From Gaeumannomyces sp. JS-464 (taxonomy: Eukaryota > Ascomycota > Sordariomycetes > Magnaporthales > Magnaporthaceae): 64,000 bases of DNA. The position numbers were made by a program, and so were the translations under genes. Below the pieces are notes generated by a model. The model saw nothing but the letters and a program-made list of their open reading frames with translations, ran no database searches and was not told the origin of the DNA. The stretch's first letter is position 1. Every line of letters begins with the position of its first letter. The DNA is taken from contig NGZR01000001.1 of NCBI GenBank assembly GCA_002197995.1, forward strand, positions 5,146,001 through 5,210,000, in the 5' to 3' direction. This document shows, in pieces, positions 20,580 to 32,200 of the stretch.

Positions 20580-20640
20580 AGCTTTAGTTTTTTTACCGGG
20601 TTTTAAGTTTAAATCCCGGCACGACCGTGCTAAAAAGGTT
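20580..20640 (+). other. tRNA-like relic 1 in Gypsy-A2
   Basis: GTATTAAGCGTAGCTTTAG, then a T-arm-like GTTTAAATCCCGGC followed by ACGACC. It is the counterpart of 59603-59669 and is more decayed. It lies antisense to the element. Confidence 0.45.
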
Positions 20641-20750
20641 TTAATAAAATGTTCCGTTTAAGCTTTGCCTGGTTTTTTTTTTTTTTTTAACCGTTCGTAA
20701 TAAACCTTTTTACTTTATTTGGTTTCGGTAAATGCTGCTTTTTTTAACTT

Positions 20751-20812
20751 AATAGTAAAACGGTATTATTTATAACATTATTTTATAGGTTTCGGGTTCG
20801 ATTTCCGGTTAA
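20751..20812 (+). other. tRNA-like relic 2 in Gypsy-A2
   Basis: A-box-like TAGTAAAACGG and B-box-like GGGTTCGATTTCC at tRNA-like spacing. It is the counterpart of 59404-59470. Confidence 0.45.
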
Positions 20813-22527
20813 ACTAAAAGGATTAGCGGTTTTTTTTTTAAAATATCGCGGGTATTTTTAAAGAAAATCGTTATTTTTCCGTCCTTTTTGCTAATTAACC
20901 TTTTTACAATTGTTTTAGCTAATACTTTTATAAAGTGTTTTAATAATTCCCAAAATTGGTTTTTTTCCATGTGTTTTTTTCGTAGCCGTACTTTTTCTAT
21001 TTAACTAGGTATTTTTTAAGCTTGTTTTTTAGCTTATAATTTAAAAAATTTTAATTTCGTACTTTTATTTTAAGTCGATTTTTATTAACTCGTCGCTTTT
21101 AAAGCCGGTAGCGTTAATTCGAATAAAGAAATATAAAAAACCGGGTAAAATTTTATAATTAATACTAATCGAAATTTGTAATTCACGTTTAAAACCTTTT
21201 TTAATATTTTAAAAAGTCCTAGTTTTTTGTAGTTTAATTTATCGCTTAATCGTTTTATTTTAATATTTCGTTAAAAAAGATAAACGCTATCCCTTTTTTT
21301 AAAAGTCGGTTTTTTAATCCTTTTTTTATTTGTTTAAATAGCTATACAATGCCGTAACTTTTTTAACTTTGCTTAAAAATGTTTATGCAGTTTAATAAAC
21401 TCCGTTATTTGCATTTCCGCTATTAAGGCATGCTTTTTGCCTTAGGTTTTTTATACGCTATAAACGTAAATTCGTAGTTCGTATAAAACGGTATAGTTTT
21501 TATGCTTTTATAAATTAAGCTGTTATAAGCGAATTAAACTATAAAAATAGTTATACTTCATCGTTTTGTTTATAATTAACGTAATAATGTAAATACTGCT
21601 TTATAGTTTGGTTCGTTCACTTTGTTTATCTATTTGTTTAAAAGTGGTAGTTAAGCTGTAAATAAAAAGTGCTCCGCTTTTAGCCTACTCGTAAATCCTT
21701 TTTAAAACTTGCTTATAAATAGCTTATTTTTATTCGTAATTAAGCGGTTCGACGTACCGTGTTCCGCTATTACGTGTTTAATAAAAACGTACGCTAGCTT
21801 TATAACGTTATTGCTTTTTTTATATAGTAAAAATAAAGCGTATTTGGTAAGCCTATTTATTATTACTAATATATTATCGTACTTTATTCCGGTTATTAAT
21901 TTTTTAAATTAAAAAAGTTTAATAACAAAGTTTATAGTAATTTCTTATTATGCTTCGCTCGGCGTTAATAACGGTTGTAAAAGCTTATAAGGCTTATACT
22001 TGTTAGCTTTGTTTAACGCAGTTTTCGCAATTTTTTATTGCGTTTTATATTTTGGCTTAAGTTTTTACGAACTTATAATATTATTATAACCGTTTTTACG
22101 TTTTAATTACGTTTTAATAGCTATATGCTAATTGGTTATAAACCTGTTAAGTTTTTTTTTAAGGTTTAAACTTTTTTTTACCGGATTGTTTTAATAAGCA
22201 TTTTTTATACCGGGATTAAAATCCGTTTAATTTTTCCGTTAAAATTACTCGTTTTTTCTAAGTATTATAATTTAATAGTTTAATCGTCGGTTTAAAGCGT
22301 TCGCCCGGCCATTTTCCGACCTTTTTCGGTATTCGATCCGAATATCGTAATTTTGTAAAAATTCATTTTAATAAACTTATCGCTTATTTAAATTTTTGCT
22401 AATAGTAAAATGTGTTAAGTTTTTATAATTTATATATATTATAATTTAATATTTCGCTTTATAAAAATGTGGTCGCCTTTTTTTAAATGCTCGAATAATT
22501 GCTAAAAGTTTTTTATCGTAAATTTAA

Positions 22528-24393
22528 TAACGTGGTTTACAAATTAATGGATTAAATAAGCGAATGGATTACCAACACCCGGCTTCCGGTTAATCGACGC
22601 GCATGCCAACCTAACAACGCCAAAAATCCATTTAAACTACTCGGAATTATATACATTAAACGTTTTTACTTCCTCCTGGCAAATGCGCGTATTATGTCCG
22701 GTTTTGCCGCAAGTGCCACATCGCTAACGAATCGTCGTCGCCTTCCTTTCTTAACCTTTATAATCGCGCATTTTTACTATAACTACTTATTTAACTCCTC
22801 CTGGTTTAAAGCATTTCGTACCTTTTCGACAATATGTAACCCTTTTTGTTAAACACGCGTTTTTTTAGCCTTTTGGCGTTTGCTTAACGCTTTGTTCGCT
22901 TTTCGTAACTTGGAGCACTTTTTTTCCAAAAGGTTAACCCGATATATAATTTTCTTAGCCCTTTTCGTTAATTGGTTTATAACCGATAGCATAAATAACG
23001 AAAAACTACTCCGGTAATTGGAAATCCGAGTTTTAATATATTCGGATTGCGAAATTGCGTTTTTAACTATTTAAAACGTTTTGGAAGTCCAAAATTCGGC
23101 GTTATTTAAAAGCTTTTTCGGGGAAGTTAAAATCCGTAACCTTACATCCAGCTTTTTTAAAACCGAATTCGGATTAAAAAAAGCAAAGCTAGCCTTTCGA
23201 AAACCCTTTTAAATGTTTCCTTCGGTTATAAAATTAAAAAATGCCGCTTTAAACGCCGAAAGGAACTCGACTTTAATTACGTGGTTAACGTGTAACCTTA
23301 TTAGGTTTTCGATTTATCGATCGTACGCCTTTTTTAATAGGCTAAAACATTTAACGTTAAGCGGTTAAAAAAAGTAAAATGAATGCGGAGGTATGCAAAG
23401 CGTAATAATGTTATCTTTTTGGCAGTAAAGCTCGAAATCCGTCGAATGGTAGCTTTTATGCCCGTCCAGCATTAACAAACGATAAAGGCCTTTTATGCGC
23501 GATGTTATGTGTTTATCGAAATGCTAAATCCATTTTAAGCCGAGCTCGTTCGTAGTTTACCCGTTAGCATTCGTTAAAATAACCCAGTCGCGTGAAAGGT
23601 CGGTTTTCGAATACTAATTGGCTAAATGGTATTGCCTTTTAACGATAATAAAAAGGGAAATCGTTTAACCGTAATAGTTAACCTTTTAAATAATTGTAGC
23701 CCATTTTCGGTTGCTAAGCTAAACCAGCTTTGTTTTACTACGGCCTTTCGATATTGTAATAATTATAACGGCGGCGATTATACCTATAAGGAAGCCGGTT
23801 TCGTCGAAATTGTAAATGTCGTTATCCAAAATGCTATATTTGGCTATAGTATTTCGTATAAGGTCGAATTACGCAAAAATAAGCTTGGGATTTTCGCATT
23901 TGGCCTTTTAGTAGTTGTACTTTCGAATCCAGCGCGTACCGAGCTTTGCGCGGCGTTTAACGAAGTTCGCGACCCAGTTTTTGCCGACGGCGCCCGCGTT
24001 ACGTTCGGTAAGCAATCGGTTGGCTATATTTTTAACACTAAAAGGCCGGGGAAGAAATGCTAGCGAATTTAGCTTAAATATGTATTTAACAAGCGCTTTT
24101 TTTTTCGAATTCCGTTAATTTTCATAATTTAGGCATGCTGTCGCGTTAAGCAAGTTGGCCGCTTTTGCGCCAGGCGAAAGTAAAATAGTTAACCGCGTAA
24201 ATTTTAGCGGCATTCCGGACGTTTAACTTTGCATTCGAATTAATAGTTTAAAAGGCTAAAATAATTTTGCTTTCGTCGTTTATATTTACTATTGTTTACT
24301 ATGGAAATATTCGTAAATAAAGTTTAATTAACGCGTAAACGCGTGTCGGTAATCCACTCGCTTATTTAATCCATTTACTTGTAAACTACGTTA
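22528..24393 (-). mobile_element. Fot-2: Fot1/pogo-like DNA transposon in Gypsy-A2 RNase H
   Basis: Flanked by TA, with inverted ends ACGTGGTTTACAAATTAATG (left) and ACGTAGTTTACAAGTAAATG (right, reverse complement). The body aligns with Fot-1. The HTH region is near 24130-23920 on the minus strand and the C-terminal CGKTGHNARI-type motif near 22720-22670. The Gypsy-A2 RNase H sequence resumes on either side. RIP-damaged. Confidence 0.9.
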
Positions 24394-25818
24394 GTTTAAT
24401 TTAAATCCGTTTAACTTTTGCAAAAAAAACGCATAAAAGTGCAATTGTTTTTAGTTGTTTCGTTATTCGAATTAGCCGTTAATCGCGTAATTCAACGCGT
24501 TAGTTTTAACTTCGAAAGGTTTTTTTAAATTTGGGAATGCTAATATTAGTTTTTTTAACACGGCGTTTTATAATTGCTCGAAAGCTTTTTATTTTTGCTT
24601 TTCTTAATAACACTAATAGTTATTTTTAGTAAAATTCGTAAATAGTATAGCGATTTTGCTATAACTATGGATAAACCGTTTATAAAAGTTTAAAAATTTT
24701 AAAAACCTTTATACTTTTATAACGTTTTTAAATATAAGCCATTTTTTAACTTCCTCGACTTTTTTAAAATTTATACAAACCTGTTTAAATGTAATTACGA
24801 ATTTTAAAAAAACGACTTTTTACAAATGCTATTCGTATTTTTTTAGTTTAATAAAAAGTTTTGCGTAAGCAATTTAAAGCATTTTATGCACGTGTTATTT
24901 ATACTTTCCCATCGTTTTCGAAAAAATTAAAATATTATTTAGGTATGCGAGGATAAAAATGTTAAAATATTCGCGTAATATATAGTTAATTATCTTTTAA
25001 AACGTGGTTAACGCATTGGTAAACCCGAAAATTATTACCAAAAATTCGTAATAACTAAGCTTTATTTTAAAAGCCGTAAACTACTTTTAGCTTTTTTTAA
25101 TCCGTATTAAGCTATAAGCTTTCCGTAAATTTAAAGCCGTAAAATATTAAGCTTTGCCGAGCTTATCGCGCAATTCGTCGATAAATAGCAAAAAATATCG
25201 ATTTTTTATCGTAGTTTCGTTTAGCAAACGGTAATCGATACATATTCGTTCCGTCCCGTTTTTTTTCTTTTTTATAAAATCTCGTATTTTACTAAAAAAT
25301 CGGAAAATTTAATATATCCTTTTCGTAAGTTTTCCTTTAGCTGTTTTTTTATCACCTCCTATTGCCGAAGGCTAAACTAGTACAGCTTTTGGTATTTAAA
25401 CTACGTTTTTAGCTTAAATTTAATTTCCAAATCGAACGGTTTATATTTAAAAAGCACCGTTTTTAAGTTTTTCCAAAAATTTCTCGTATTTGTAATATTC
25501 CTTCGAAATATTCGCGAGCCGTTTTTTAATGTTAGTTAAACTATTTTAATCGTTTTCCGCTTTGGATAATCGCGTATTCGTCGATGTTAAATGCAAAAGT
25601 AAATTGCTAAATCCTATTACCGTTATAACCTTTTTTTCGTTGCTTTTTATGCTTACGGTTTAAAGTTCGTAATTAGTAAACCGTTTTAATTATTTATGGT
25701 TTTTTTTATTAAATTTAACTAATAGCTTAATTTATTCGTATGTTGTTTTTTTTAAGCTAAAAATTTTTAAAAATTACATTTCTTTCTTTTATATTTAGCT
25801 TATCCAATATAATAATAA

Positions 25819-26053
25819 TGTTAATCCACGTAATTTAACGCGTGCATTTAAAAAAGGCCTACGTTTCGTAAAGCTGCAAGCTTACGGGCCGTGCGCTTTT
25901 ACAAGCTTATAAAAAGGGATTTTATAATCCTTTTTTTATATTTAAATTCCATTTAAAACATGCATTACTATAACACTAGTTTTAAATTTATAAATTTTTG
26001 TTTTTTCCTTTTAAGAAATTTCCGTGCTTATAAAAGTACCACTTTTACCAATA
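25819..26053 (+). repeat. Copia-B1 5' LTR
   Basis: 235 bp, matched by four other copies in the window (27692, 35045, 40755, 63207). A palindrome-like stretch (CAATACTAATTAGTATTG) spans its 3' junction instead of an obvious TGG primer site. Confidence 0.9.
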
Positions 26054-27691
26054 CTAATTAGTATTGCTTAAAAAGGCAATACAAATAAGCAAAGTAAAAG
26101 GTTTAACTATTCGATACCTTTTTTTAAAGCGATTAAGTTAAACGGAAAAGCTTAAAAGTAAAGGAATTATATTTTACTGCTTAGTAACGCGTTTTATACG
26201 AGTTAATCGAATAATAAAAGCACTTTTTTAAAATAAGCGATTAAACTTTTGTTTATAAGATTTAAATAACTGTAAAAAGGGCGTTACGTAATCTTTTAAG
26301 CACTTTTTTAAAGCAAATAATTAAACTTTTAAATCGATTATTTAAACGATATTGCTTGTTAACTTTTACCGATAATATATCCGACATTTCGGAATAATAA
26401 GCGAAAAAGCTTAGCGATAAGTAACGTATAATTACAAAAAGCACGCTTTTATTATACGACTTCCTTAAATTTTTAACATAAAACATTAATATCCCTTTTT
26501 AATAAGCCTTTTTTATAATTTCGAAAAATTACCTAATAAAGTTTCCATTGCTTACCGGAACGCATAAATGTTTAAAACACTGCTTTTATACGGAAACACG
26601 CATAGTAATAACTTTTTAAACGACGTATTCGAGGGTTACGAAAAGTAAAAAGCAACGCATTTCGAAAACCTCGATTAGCGGATCGCTCGAATTTTCCGCA
26701 AGCATTTGGAAAATTACGAAATTCCAGTTCCCAGTTCGCCAAAAAGGAAGTTTACGAAAAACTTATACAAGTTATACAATAAGAGTTAATTTTTGGAATA
26801 ACTTTATTAACTGGATTATAACCATTTTTTCCCAAAATCGCACGAGTTTTAAACCAAACAGTTATTTAAACGACGTTTCGAATGCTTTTAAAAAAATACG
26901 CCGCGTTTTTTTCTTAAATAAAACTATAGTTAAACGGGAAATTGGCCGAAATAAAATCCAAAAATTACTAAACCGGCGGTTTAAAAATCCGTTACGCTTT
27001 TAAAAATACTTTTTAACTTTTTTTACAAATACGATACCTATTTCCCCCTTTTATAAAAACATTTATACTAAAAAGCGCATTAATCCCCCAGCTATCCTTT
27101 TACCAAATCGGCGGTTTTTACCACTTAGCTAATCGGCATTTCCTTAAGCATTTCCGGCCGGCCAATTTGCACTTTTAACTAGCCAATTTGCAAATCCATA
27201 AACGTTTTCAGTTAATTAATTTTTAGCTTTGCCGATTTTTAAAACCACCGTTATATTAAAATCCCATTTCGATTAATACATATAACAAAAGGATCGCGGA
27301 AAATCCATTCCACCGATCGAAAAAGCATAAACTGTAATAATATTACGCTTTCGATATAAAACCCCGATATATGCGAAATCCCGGTATAAGCAACTTTTTT
27401 TTAAAAAAGTGTTTAACGTTACCGTTAATAAAAGCTTAATAAAAGCATTTTAAAACGCGTAAAATAAAAAGTACAGTTATTCCGGTAATTTATACGATAT
27501 TTTAAACGATAAGATTTTATTTTTTGCAACCATATGCGAAATTTTCGAAATACTACTTTTATAGCTTTATGCGATTTTTTTTTAACATTTTAAAATAAAG
27601 CCAAATAATAATACACCCGATATATCGGTATTAGCTTTACTTTTCGAAAAATTTATATAATTTTTAAAAAGCATTTTAATACCGAAGTTAA
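26054..27691 (+). pseudogene. Copia-B1 gag region, 5' part
   Basis: The 5' internal region before the Copia-B2 insertion, homologous in reverse to 33420-35044. Plus-strand segments such as FEGYEK near 26620 and ENYEIPVPSSPKRKF near 26715-26760 suggest the gag reading direction. Too decayed for domain calls. Confidence 0.6.
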
Positions 27692-27925
27692 TGTTAGTAG
27701 GAGTGGTACTTTTGTAAGCACGGAAATCTCCTAAAAGGAAAATAAAAATTTATAAATTTAAAACTGGTGTTTATAGTAATGCATGTTATATAGGAATCTA
27801 ATTACAAAAAGGGGATTACAAAATCCCCTTTTGTAAGCTCGTAAAAGCGCACGGCCCGTAAGCCTGCGGCTTTACGAAGCGTGGGCCTTTTTTGGATGCA
27901 CGCGCTAAATTACGTGGATTAAACA
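27692..27925 (-). repeat. Copia-B2 3' LTR
   Basis: 234 bp, beginning TGTTAGTAGGAGTGG and ending GTGGATTAAACA in plus orientation. Confidence 0.88.
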
Positions 27926-28413
27926 CTGGCAATTCTTTCTTTAAGCGCGTGCATCGGTAAATGCTCGTTTTCCAAATCCCGGGATTTCACAATACTAATA
28001 ATAAAGGAATCCGGATTTAGTAACCTGCTTTAAAAACAAAGGAAAAAAGGGCAAAAGGACTGTGCTAAATATCGGTAAAAACTGTAAATAAGGACTATAA
28101 ATAGGAACAATAGGAAATGGGGCAATATTTGGTTAAGCGCTCGTGGGATTAGGTAATGCCGGATTAAGTGCGTATAATAGCAATAAATAGATTTAATAAA
28201 GATTTATTAGGCCGTGCGTGCTAATCGGTATAATAGGAAGGAACAAATCGGAAGGATAACTTAAAGGGCTTGGGAATTTTTAAAAAGCCGTAGGCTTTAA
28301 TCGTTATAATTTGGAACTTAATTTTTACAATTACAAATATCGATATCCCCGCTGCCTGCCTGCTTGCTTGCCGATTTTTGCTTTATTATTTTACTGCTCG
28401 ACTAATTACCGCG

Positions 28414-29211
28414 ATGGTATCCACTCGCTTTAAAAGAGCTAGTAAGGGCAAATCCGTTAAAAAAGGTTAAGTTGGCGTTAAAACGGTCCCAAACAATGGC
28501 GTTAAAAAGACTCGTGCTAAAAAGGGAAAAGGCAAATCCCCTGCTCGCCCGCGCTTTGCAAAAGGCAAACAAAGATCGTTCCCATACCTGAATTGCCTTA
28601 ACTCTCTTTTGGCCGGCAAGTCCGATAAAATTAGGTGCTTTAACACACCGAGCCGGTCGGTAACCGTTGCTGGTTTTATGCTTTTGGTTATTCGTGCTAA
28701 CCGGTGTAAATGATTTTTTAAGCCTTGGTTTGCTAATCTTTTGCGTTAACGACCGTAATCCTAAAATCGCAATGGTTCCAACCAAAAAGTTTTAATTGAA
28801 TATTTCCCCGAAACTATTGTTAACAAAATATAATGGCTAATCCTTTATTTAGCTGCTTTAATGCTTTGTTAACCGTGCTTTGGCTGTTTTTAAAATTTCG
28901 CGAAATAGCGCACCACTACCAAATGCATAATCCTTTTTAAAAAAGAGGAATAGGCCGGTAAGGTTAACGCTAATTTTATTAAAATAAGTGCTGCTAAGCG
29001 GAAAGCGGCGGGCCGCGTTGCCGTTTAGCGTATATTTAATACGGCGTTTTTAAAAGCAGGGGACAGCTTGTTTAAAGCTCCTAACGATAACGAGGATAAG
29101 GACGAAAAAATGGCCGAAAAGGGAAAAAAGGATAAGGATATTAGTAATATTAACAAATAAGCTGGTAATATGTCCGGTAATAATGGAAATTTTTCCTAAA
29201 GCTTAGGATAG
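28414..29211 (+). pseudogene. Candidate antisense frame between Copia-B2 RNase H and 3' LTR
   Basis: I do not recognise it. It runs opposite to the Copia-B2 coding direction. A frame from ATG 28414 to TAG 29211 (265 codons) has about 13 in-frame stops, nearly all TAA or TAG. The N-terminus is basic (KKTRAKKGKGKSPARPRF) and the C-terminus charged (KAGDSLFKAPNDNEDKDEK, KGKKDKDISNI). Copies in Copia-B1 and Copia-B3 keep the same start position as ATA. An uninterrupted 127-codon frame on the other strand (28785-28402) overlaps its first half, so the coding strand is not settled. Stop frequency alone does not exclude chance. Confidence 0.3.
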
Positions 29212-29219
29212 TCGTTCGT

Positions 29220-32200
29220 GGATCGTTTTCCGGTTGTTTTAGCGTTTTAGTAATTTCGTTTTTTTTAATTACATTGTTGGCCATTTTTAGGTTATAACAA
29301 ATCGATTTTAATTGCTTTCCTTCGCTTTTTTTTATTGTTTTTCGCGTTCCACTTAACTTTCGATTCGTACCGTTATCGTATTACTTATAACTAAATTTTC
29401 CAAAGCCCTATTTAGTTGATCTTTGGTTATTACGTTTGCCGGATTATTTAATTTTGCGATCCAGCGGATTTCGTCGATTTCGCGCTTTTCGTAGGATTTT
29501 TTAAATGCTATAACATCGATTATAAGCTTTTTTCCGCTGTTATGTTTAATTATACGAGGTATTAATATAGCGAAAAGCTATCGGTGTAAATTATTAGCTT
29601 TAAAGCTTTTTGGTTTAGCTTTTAAAAAATCGTTACAAGCGTTAAATTAAAAAACGTAAATTGCATTAAACCTGCTAATTATCCCGTAAATTTCATTTGC
29701 GAAAAACGCTTTTCGTAACCCTTTTGCATTTAATTAACGTCCAATGCAAAATGTTCCCGATTAGTTAAAAGCTGGTTTTTAATTGTCGGATTTTTTATTG
29801 CCTAATATACGAACCCGATTTGTAAATTTAAATTTGGATTGTTTGCGAATAATTCGTTTACGAAAACGTAAAGGTTGGTTTTTTGCAAATCCATAAAACG
29901 TATTTTAGCCTTTTTTAAACGTATTAATTTGCCATTTAATCCTTTTAATTTAGTTTAACCACGTCTTTTTATCCCGGGTTTTGGCTTACGCCGCTAACGG
30001 AATAGTTAAACGCGGTTTTCGGTTGCACATGAAATTAATATATGCGCCTCGAGCTTTTTAAACGATATACTTATAGCTTAGGCTTTTTAAATCGGTTTTT
30101 ATTAGTTTAAGCCTTTTATTTTATTTCTTTTGTCGAATTTTTAAGCCCATAATCTCCTATTAGGATTTTGCACTCGTTAAAGTTGGCTTCGTTTCCCGGT
30201 TTAAAAATCGATTTTAGTTTTGCACGAAAGCTTGCTTTTTGGATCGCTAATTTTTCCTTTATTAAAAAGTTCGGATTTCTAAAATTTAAAGTGTCGTTTA
30301 TTTGCATACTTACGATCCCAAAGCTTTGTCCGCTTTTTAAAATAAGCAAATAAAAATCGTAGCTTAACGTTTAGCAATTTAAGCGCTTTTTGTAATGCTT
30401 TTGGTAGGTAACGAACTAATGTAAACTTAATTCCGCGATCCCGTAAAAGGGCTTGGTTACTTTAAGCAAAGTGCCTAATTTAAACCATATTAACAACTTT
30501 TTAAGTAAGCGCAGGTAAACGTTTTTTTTGCAGTTTTAATTCCGAACTGGGTATACGTTTAACTAATATTTCGGATTATTAAACTGAATTTTATAAGTGT
30601 AAATAACGGCGCGATTGTTAGGATTAATCGTTAACTGCATTTTAATAATTGTGGGAAATTGCGTAAAGATATTATATTTCTCTTTGTCGTTATATCCCGT
30701 GGCCACGAGTTTTAATTTTTTAAAGGGGTTTTAAAATTTGCCTTTTTACTTCGTTTACAATTCGTAATCCAAAAATCGTGGCTCCGTTAGGGGTTTTTCC
30801 AATAATCGGCTTAATCACTTTAGCGCTAATAAATGCTTCCAGTTCTTATTAGGTTAACTATTCGAATGGTGGACCGGGAGTTGTAATTTTGCCTTTTTAT
30901 TTAAATCGAATCGCTAACTGGTAGGATGGTGTCTTTTAGCGTTTAAAAACGTCGTGTGCGCTTGCTAAAGGCTTCGTTTTATTACAATTATTAGTTATGC
31001 GTTTTTATAAAAGCGACCTCGTTTATTAGGAATTTTAGGTAATACCGTAATTTTAAACAAAATGGTTGTTTAATTTTAAGGCTTTTGTTTTGCTATTTTG
31101 CGGCTTTTTTTTCGGGGGTTTTTTTTCGGCGTTTTAGCTGTTCGGGCTTAAGGTATTTAAAAAGTGCTAGCTGCTTTTCGGATTTTTGCACGATAGGTTT
31201 TTTTGTTTTATAATAAGGTTTAACCACCGTGCTTTTAAAAATCGCGTTGCCGTTAATCGTTTTTACCGTAATTAACGTGTTTGTTATGGATAAAACCTTA
31301 TACGGGCTTTACTATCCGTTTTTTTCCCGGAATACCAAAACCTCGCTTTTTAAAGCTAAAAAGCTCGAAAATACCCGTTTTATATTCGGTTCGTTACGTG
31401 CAATTAATGCTTTTTACACACGTCGCTTATCGTGTAAAATCCGGATTTTTGCCATAGCTTTCCTAATTATAGCGGCTTTTTATACCTGGGTTTGTAAAAA
31501 TGGCGATTTGTTATTAATTCGAAACATTGTTTTAAAAACGAGTAATGTAAAAATAAATCCGTCGGGGCCGGCCGTGTCGTTTACGGCTTTTATTACTTCT
31601 TGGAACACTAATTCGAGGTATATAATTAGGCACTTTTATCGGATAATATTAAAAGCCCGGCGTAAAAGGGCGTAATATTTTTTAATTTTACCGATTAACT
31701 AATGCGCTTCGATTAGGACCTGCTTATAAATAATTTCAAAAAGCTTTGCTTTCGTTTAAAATTCGCTCGCGGCGAAATTGGTACCGGCATCGTAAAAAAT
31801 CACGTTAAAAGGCTTTAAATAAACGTCGATTTAGCACCGTTTAAAAGCTTCCCACGTTTTTTTTGCTAACATGTTTTTAAAAAGCGTTGCAATATTAAAT
31901 ATATTCGCATCGATTATATAAAGGATTAGTTTATAATTAATATAAAACACGTTTGTAATTATCTCGTAGTTAAAGTTAATATCGTTTTAAAGTTTAAATC
32001 GAAAACGTTATAGTACAAAACCCTTTTTTTAACAAAAATGGCACATTCGGTTAATTATTGCGAAAGCGTCGCGATTAGCCTTATGCTTTGCACGCTTTAA
32101 AACGTTCCAAAGTTTATCGACAAATGGGTGCCTAAAGCGCTTATACACGCGTTTTAGCTTAACTTCCGTAAGGAAAACTGCTTTCGCGATTTCTATTTCC

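Larger units (their letters stand above)
19898..25813 (-). pseudogene. Gypsy-A2 3' region, chromodomain, integrase, RNase H and RT
   Basis: The reverse of Gypsy-A1 56949-60338 and part of 45640-46352. Minus-strand landmarks are the chromodomain region near 21100-21000, integrase around 22000-21200, the RNase H end (ADALSRR-type) near 22300, and [17 protein letters not shown] near 25260-25200. Fot-2 interrupts RNase H. The frame is full of TAA/TAG, so it is inactive. Confidence 0.82.

Noticed and set aside
28402..28785. 127-codon open frame on the minus strand
   Set aside because: It overlaps the candidate antisense frame. It is in the Copia-B2 coding direction but beyond RNase H and shows no recognisable motif, so I did not list it as a gene.
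31229..31675. 148-codon open frame on the plus strand
   Set aside because: It is the opposite strand of the Copia-B2 integrase C-terminal region; the minus strand carries the recognisable motifs.
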